Assembly (NCBI GenBank): GCA_030536095.1 | Contig: JAUNQQ010000010.1 | Coordinates: forward strand, 1 to 8,679 | Length of the DNA stretch: 8,679 nt | Reading direction: 5' to 3' | Source: Candidatus Saccharimonadota bacterium | GTDB taxonomy: Bacteria; Patescibacteriota; Saccharimonadia; Saccharimonadales; Saccharimonadaceae | In this document: positions 5,919 through 8,679 of the stretch, in pieces | How the letters are laid out: each line of letters opens with the position of its first letter | Position numbering within the stretch: the first letter of the stretch is position 1 | Notes under the pieces: model-generated | The model's database searches: none | Seen by the model: the letters and a program-made list of their open reading frames with translations, nothing else | What the model was told of the DNA's origin: nothing | Translations under genes and position numbers: made by a program

Positions 5919-7727
5919 CTAAAATCCTAAAAGCCCCGAAGTTCTCCGCTTCCACTCTTCCTTCTTTTTCCGCAATGATTCCTGCCGAGATACCCGCTGA
6001 AATTCCCGCCTCATTTTTTGCGCCACCTCCGTCTCACTCTCTCCTCTAAAAAACTCTTCTCGCCCCGTTCCCGCATACGCCCCAATACACTCCTCCACTG
6101 TTCGTCCCATCATCGACATTGTCGCCCGCTCACGAAAATAAGTCATTCCTCCGAACTTCCCCACCTTCTCCTTCCCAAAATCTAGCACCGTCGCTAGATG
6201 CTCTGTCATCGCCTCATTAAAAATCCGGTTCTCCTTTTCCATTCCCTCCCCCTGAAACAATTTCTCTCCCGCCAACAAATGCATAAATTCATGCGTAAAA
6301 ACATGTCCCTTAAGTCTCTCATCTCCAGCATAAGTGCTCACCTCAAGAAACATATGCGCCACCTCCTCCCCTGGATGAATCCATCCTGCCCAACTCTTAT
6401 TCGCATCCGGCTTCGTTCTATCTGCCAGATGATAAAACACATTTCTCTCCCCATTTTCCAGTTTTCGCGCTCTCTCTGCCATTATCTCCGGAATTATCCC
6501 CGCCTCTACCGCCTGCTCAACTCTCTCCACAAATTTCCCCAGTCGCTCCTCCCCTTCCTTTCTCGCCTCTGTCATTAGTCTCATCACTCCTAAGTTATAC
6601 CATTTTAAGACGCTCCCCAATAATTCATCCGGAACCACATAATTCTCCCCTTCCTTCCTTACTAGCGTCTCTACTGTCAACGCATTACTACCAGCCTCTC
6701 CACCTTCCGTTTCTTCCACCACATTCGCCGCCACCAAATCATTTTTATCCCTAGGCTCCACCTCCCTATCTCTTTCTCTAGCCGCAGCATCACTGTATTG
6801 CTCTTCTACTCCCCGTATAAACTCCGACGGATATTTCTCCAACATTCGCGCCAGAACCATATCCATTTCCTCCACCTGTCTCCCATCCAACTTCTCTAAA
6901 CTCTCCCGCGCTTCCGCCAACTTTTCACTCTCTCGTTCTTTATTTGACTGAATCACCCTTTCCGACATTCCTCCTTTCGCCACATCCACCATACTTGCCT
7001 GCTCATTTTGTAGATTTATCGCCGTCCATGCCGCCCCAGCAATATTCTTTTTTAGTTTTTCCAGTCGCCGCATATATGCATTCAATCCCTCATCCCCCAT
7101 TCCCCCATCTCCACTCCTCGCCTCAATCTTTCCACCCACTATCCTCATTGCCATCATTCTCAACTGCCAAAAACTCTCCCGCGCTCGCACATCAAACTCC
7201 CTATCATACCTCATCGTCGCCCGCAAAAACTCCACGCCCACACTCTCTCCTTCCCCAATCTCCTCCAGCTTCTTCTGAAACTCCTCCGCACTTCCGCATT
7301 TTTCTGCCACTCCCATCATCACCCCTGTCATTCTCTCTCGTTCCTCATCCCCCACCTTCCCATCCTTCATCTCCATTTTCACCTCGCTCCCCAAAATCTC
7401 CCCTGCCACCTTCATTACATCCCCCACCCTCTCATCCTCCGCATTTTCCTCCATCCGCAACGCCATCATATTCACCGTCGCTCTCGCCGGCGCAACCCTC
7501 ATCGCCACATTAATCTCCCTCTCTCCAATTTCCCCAGACGCAATTCCATCTATCAGCGTCGCCATTCCCGGAATTAATTCACCCCTAACTTTTTTCTTTA
7601 TCTTTTCAGAACAATATTTCATCGCATCCGCACCAACCACTTCCTCCATCTGTCGCCTAAACCCTCCCAACTCTTTCGTAACTTTTGGCATCTTCTCCCC
7701 CGAACCCATTTTCTCCACTTTATTCAT
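5919..7727 (-). CDS. Putative gluzincin-type zinc metalloprotease, 602 aa
   Basis: The family is not recognised as a whole. The active-site motif HEFMH (479-483) lies in HVFTHEFMHLLAGEKLF, and 22 residues later FNEAMTEHLA (503-512) supplies Glu505 as a likely third zinc ligand, with Glu509 in the position of the second-shell acid. This is the NExxx(D/E) layout of gluzincins. The ~470 residues before it are charged, helical and rich in Glu, Met, Arg and Lys; they look like a helical scaffold with coiled-coil stretches (about 215-330). No signal peptide or membrane helix is seen, so the protein is cytoplasmic unless exported by a non-Sec route. The C-terminus is basic and ends with GLLGF. The stop is TAG, unlike the TAA of its neighbours. 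It has its own leaderless-type promoter and lies 97 nt upstream of ftsW on the same strand; the gap is T-rich on this strand but has no hairpin. A wall-related or effector role is only a guess. Confidence 0.8.
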   Translation of the reverse strand: MNKVEKMGSGEKMPKVTKELGGFRRQMEEVVGADAMKYCSEKIKKKVRGELIPGMATLIDGIASGEIGEREINVAMRVAPARATVNMMALRMEENAEDERVGDVMKVAGEILGSEVKMEMKDGKVGDEERERMTGVMMGVAEKCGSAEEFQKKLEEIGEGESVGVEFLRATMRYDREFDVRARESFWQLRMMAMRIVGGKIEARSGDGGMGDEGLNAYMRRLEKLKKNIAGAAWTAINLQNEQASMVDVAKGGMSERVIQSNKERESEKLAEARESLEKLDGRQVEEMDMVLARMLEKYPSEFIRGVEEQYSDAAARERDREVEPRDKNDLVAANVVEETEGGEAGSNALTVETLVRKEGENYVVPDELLGSVLKWYNLGVMRLMTEARKEGEERLGKFVERVEQAVEAGIIPEIMAERARKLENGERNVFYHLADRTKPDANKSWAGWIHPGEEVAHMFLEVSTYAGDERLKGHVFTHEFMHLLAGEKLFQGEGMEKENRIFNEAMTEHLATVLDFGKEKVGKFGGMTYFRERATMSMMGRTVEECIGAYAGTGREEFFRGESETEVAQKMRREFQRVSRQESLRKKKEEWKRRTSGLLGF

Positions 7728-7733
7728 ACTCCG

Positions 7734-7742
7734 ATTATATCA
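7734..7742 (-). promoter_or_regulatory. Extended -10 promoter of the metalloprotease gene (leaderless geometry)
   Basis: On the - strand TGATATAAT lies 6 nt (CGGAGT) before the ATG, the same core and spacing as for murG and ftsW. It is back-to-back with the mraY promoter, about 57 nt away. Confidence 0.75.
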
Positions 7743-7798
7743 CAGAAACCCATTCGTCCACTAATTTTCCGTGATTTTCTCCCCTATCCACAATTCTG

Positions 7799-7807
7799 TG
7801 CTATAAT
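7799..7807 (+). promoter_or_regulatory. Extended -10 promoter of mraY (near-leaderless)
   Basis: TGCTATAAT matches the promoter core of the ftsQ-like gene exactly. The ATG follows 9 nt later, so the 5' leader should be about 0-4 nt. A second TATAAT (7811-7816) abuts the ATG; if used as a -10 it would start transcription inside the gene, so it is probably not the active one. Confidence 0.7.
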
Positions 7808-7816
7808 ACATATAAT

Positions 7817-8679
7817 ATGGGAATAAAAAACGAAATGTTCTACAGTTTAATCCTCGCCCTCGGTGGCTTCCTCCTTTCTATGTTCCTAACTCCAATTTAT
7901 ACTCATTTCGCCTATAAACATAAGTGGTGGAAAAAACAGAAAAAGGCCACTCTAACTGGCGAAAAACTCCCCGTCATGACCAAACTTCATGCGCATAAAT
8001 TTAAGCGTGCCTTCCCCACTATGGCCGGCGTTATTGGCGTCGTCTCCGTTGCAATTATCACCTATTTCTTTAACTGGGATCGTGGTCAAACTTGGCTTCC
8101 CCTTTTTGGCTTCCTCGGCGGTGCCGTCGTCGGTTTCATAGATGACATGATAAATGTCTTTGGTGACGGTCATGGTGCTGCTGGCCTCCGCGCCCCAGTT
8201 AAATTCGCCATGATTACCGCTGTTGGTCTCGTTCTCGGCTGGTTTTTCGCCGTAAAACTCGGCTGGTCCTCCCTGATGATTCCCTTCTTTGGCCCAGTTA
8301 ATCTTCCCGAATGGATCATTATCGCCATCTTCACTTTCGCCGTCGTCTCCACTAGTAATGCCGTCAATATCTCCGACGGCCTCGATGGTCTCGCCGGTGG
8401 CCTAATGATTTTCGCCTACGGCGCTTTTGGTGCCATCGCTCTCTTCCAGAACCAGTGGATGCTCTGCGGTTTCTGTCTCACAGTCGTCGGTTGGCTCTTT
8501 AGTTATGTCTGGTTTAATGTCCCACCCGCCCGTTTTATGATGGGCGACGTCGGTTCGTTCGCTCTTGGCGCTGGTCTCGGTGTCGTCTCGATGATGACCA
8601 ATTCCTTCCTCCTTCTCCCGATTATCGGCGGCCTCCTCGTCTTAGAAGCCGGCTCCTCGCTTATCCAAATCTTCTGGAA
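7817..8679 (+). CDS. mraY: Phospho-MurNAc-pentapeptide transferase MraY (3' end outside window)
   Basis: MraY transfers phospho-MurNAc-pentapeptide from the UDP precursor to undecaprenyl phosphate, making lipid I at the inner membrane. The visible 287 codons show a multi-pass membrane protein with the family motifs: KFKRAFPTMAGV (61-72) in place of the usual KxGTPTMGG, the catalytic GFIDD pair (Asp109/Asp110), NAVNISDGLDGLAGG (181-195), and FMMGDVGSFALG (240-251). The C-terminal part with the family's HHH motif lies past the window end. It feeds MurG and FtsW encoded nearby. The start is fixed by the extended -10 promoter just upstream and by the absence of any ribosome site. It is divergent from the metalloprotease gene, with an 89-nt shared gap. 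Confidence 0.96.
   Translation, partial: MGIKNEMFYSLILALGGFLLSMFLTPIYTHFAYKHKWWKKQKKATLTGEKLPVMTKLHAHKFKRAFPTMAGVIGVVSVAIITYFFNWDRGQTWLPLFGFLGGAVVGFIDDMINVFGDGHGAAGLRAPVKFAMITAVGLVLGWFFAVKLGWSSLMIPFFGPVNLPEWIIIAIFTFAVVSTSNAVNISDGLDGLAGGLMIFAYGAFGAIALFQNQWMLCGFCLTVVGWLFSYVWFNVPPARFMMGDVGSFALGAGLGVVSMMTNSFLLLPIIGGLLVLEAGSSLIQIFW

Noticed and set aside
6944..7513. 189-codon open frame on the + strand
   Set aside because: It lies wholly inside the metalloprotease gene on the opposite strand and encodes a Pro/Ser/His-rich low-complexity peptide, the expected antisense image of a Glu/Met/Arg-rich, purine-rich gene. No ribosome site or promoter precedes it.
1..8679. Alternative genetic code (TGA as Gly, as in some Patescibacteria)
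   Set aside because: All genes read through without in-frame TGA and Gly is encoded by GGN. No gene here happens to end in TGA, so use of TGA as a stop is simply not tested.

Overview
The window is a piece of a bacterial chromosome. It carries four cell-wall and division genes (an ftsQ-like gene, murG, ftsW, mraY), the 3' end of a type IV secretion/conjugation ATPase gene, a putative zinc metalloprotease gene and one small uncharacterised gene. The MurG, FtsW and MraY sequences are divergent but have every expected motif in the part visible. FtsQ is unusually short, the dcw genes are scattered over both strands, and a TraG/VirD4-like ATPase sits nearby. This combination suggests a member of the Patescibacteria (CPR), most plausibly Saccharibacteria (TM7). 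That placement is an inference from gene content and style, with no marker gene to confirm it. The standard code fits: the six visible stops are TAA (five) and TAG (one), and no in-frame TGA is needed.

Layout. (1) 1-1077, + strand: C-terminal part of a TraG/VirD4-type ATPase, cut by the window start. (2) 1078-2169: about 1.1 kb without a convincing gene but rich in inverted repeats, including a 137-nt cloverleaf-like structure at 1598-1734 and a terminator for the next gene. (3) 2170-2400, - strand: a 76-aa gene with a normal Shine-Dalgarno site, a 5' UTR hairpin and a 3' terminator. (4) 2530-3054, + strand: short FtsQ-like protein. (5) 3103-3226: structured element copy 1. (6) 3224-4447, - strand: murG. 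(7) 4520-4642: structured element copy 2. (8) 4640-5821, - strand: ftsW. (9) 5919-7727, - strand: HExxH metalloprotease. (10) 7817-8679, + strand: mraY, cut by the window end.

How it works together. MraY makes lipid I, MurG converts it to lipid II, FtsW polymerises lipid II at the septum, and FtsQ-like proteins belong to the same divisome. In most bacteria these genes form one co-directional dcw operon. Here each has its own near-identical extended -10 promoter (TGNTATAAT) only 6-9 nt before the ATG, which predicts separate, essentially leaderless mRNAs.

The two most notable observations are this leaderless promoter architecture on five genes and the pair of homologous ~124-nt structured elements at the 3' ends of murG and ftsW. 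The two copies share one multi-helix fold supported by six compensatory base-pair changes. All their wobble pairs are G-U when read on the + strand, so a + strand RNA is favoured. I do not recognise this element as a known RNA family.
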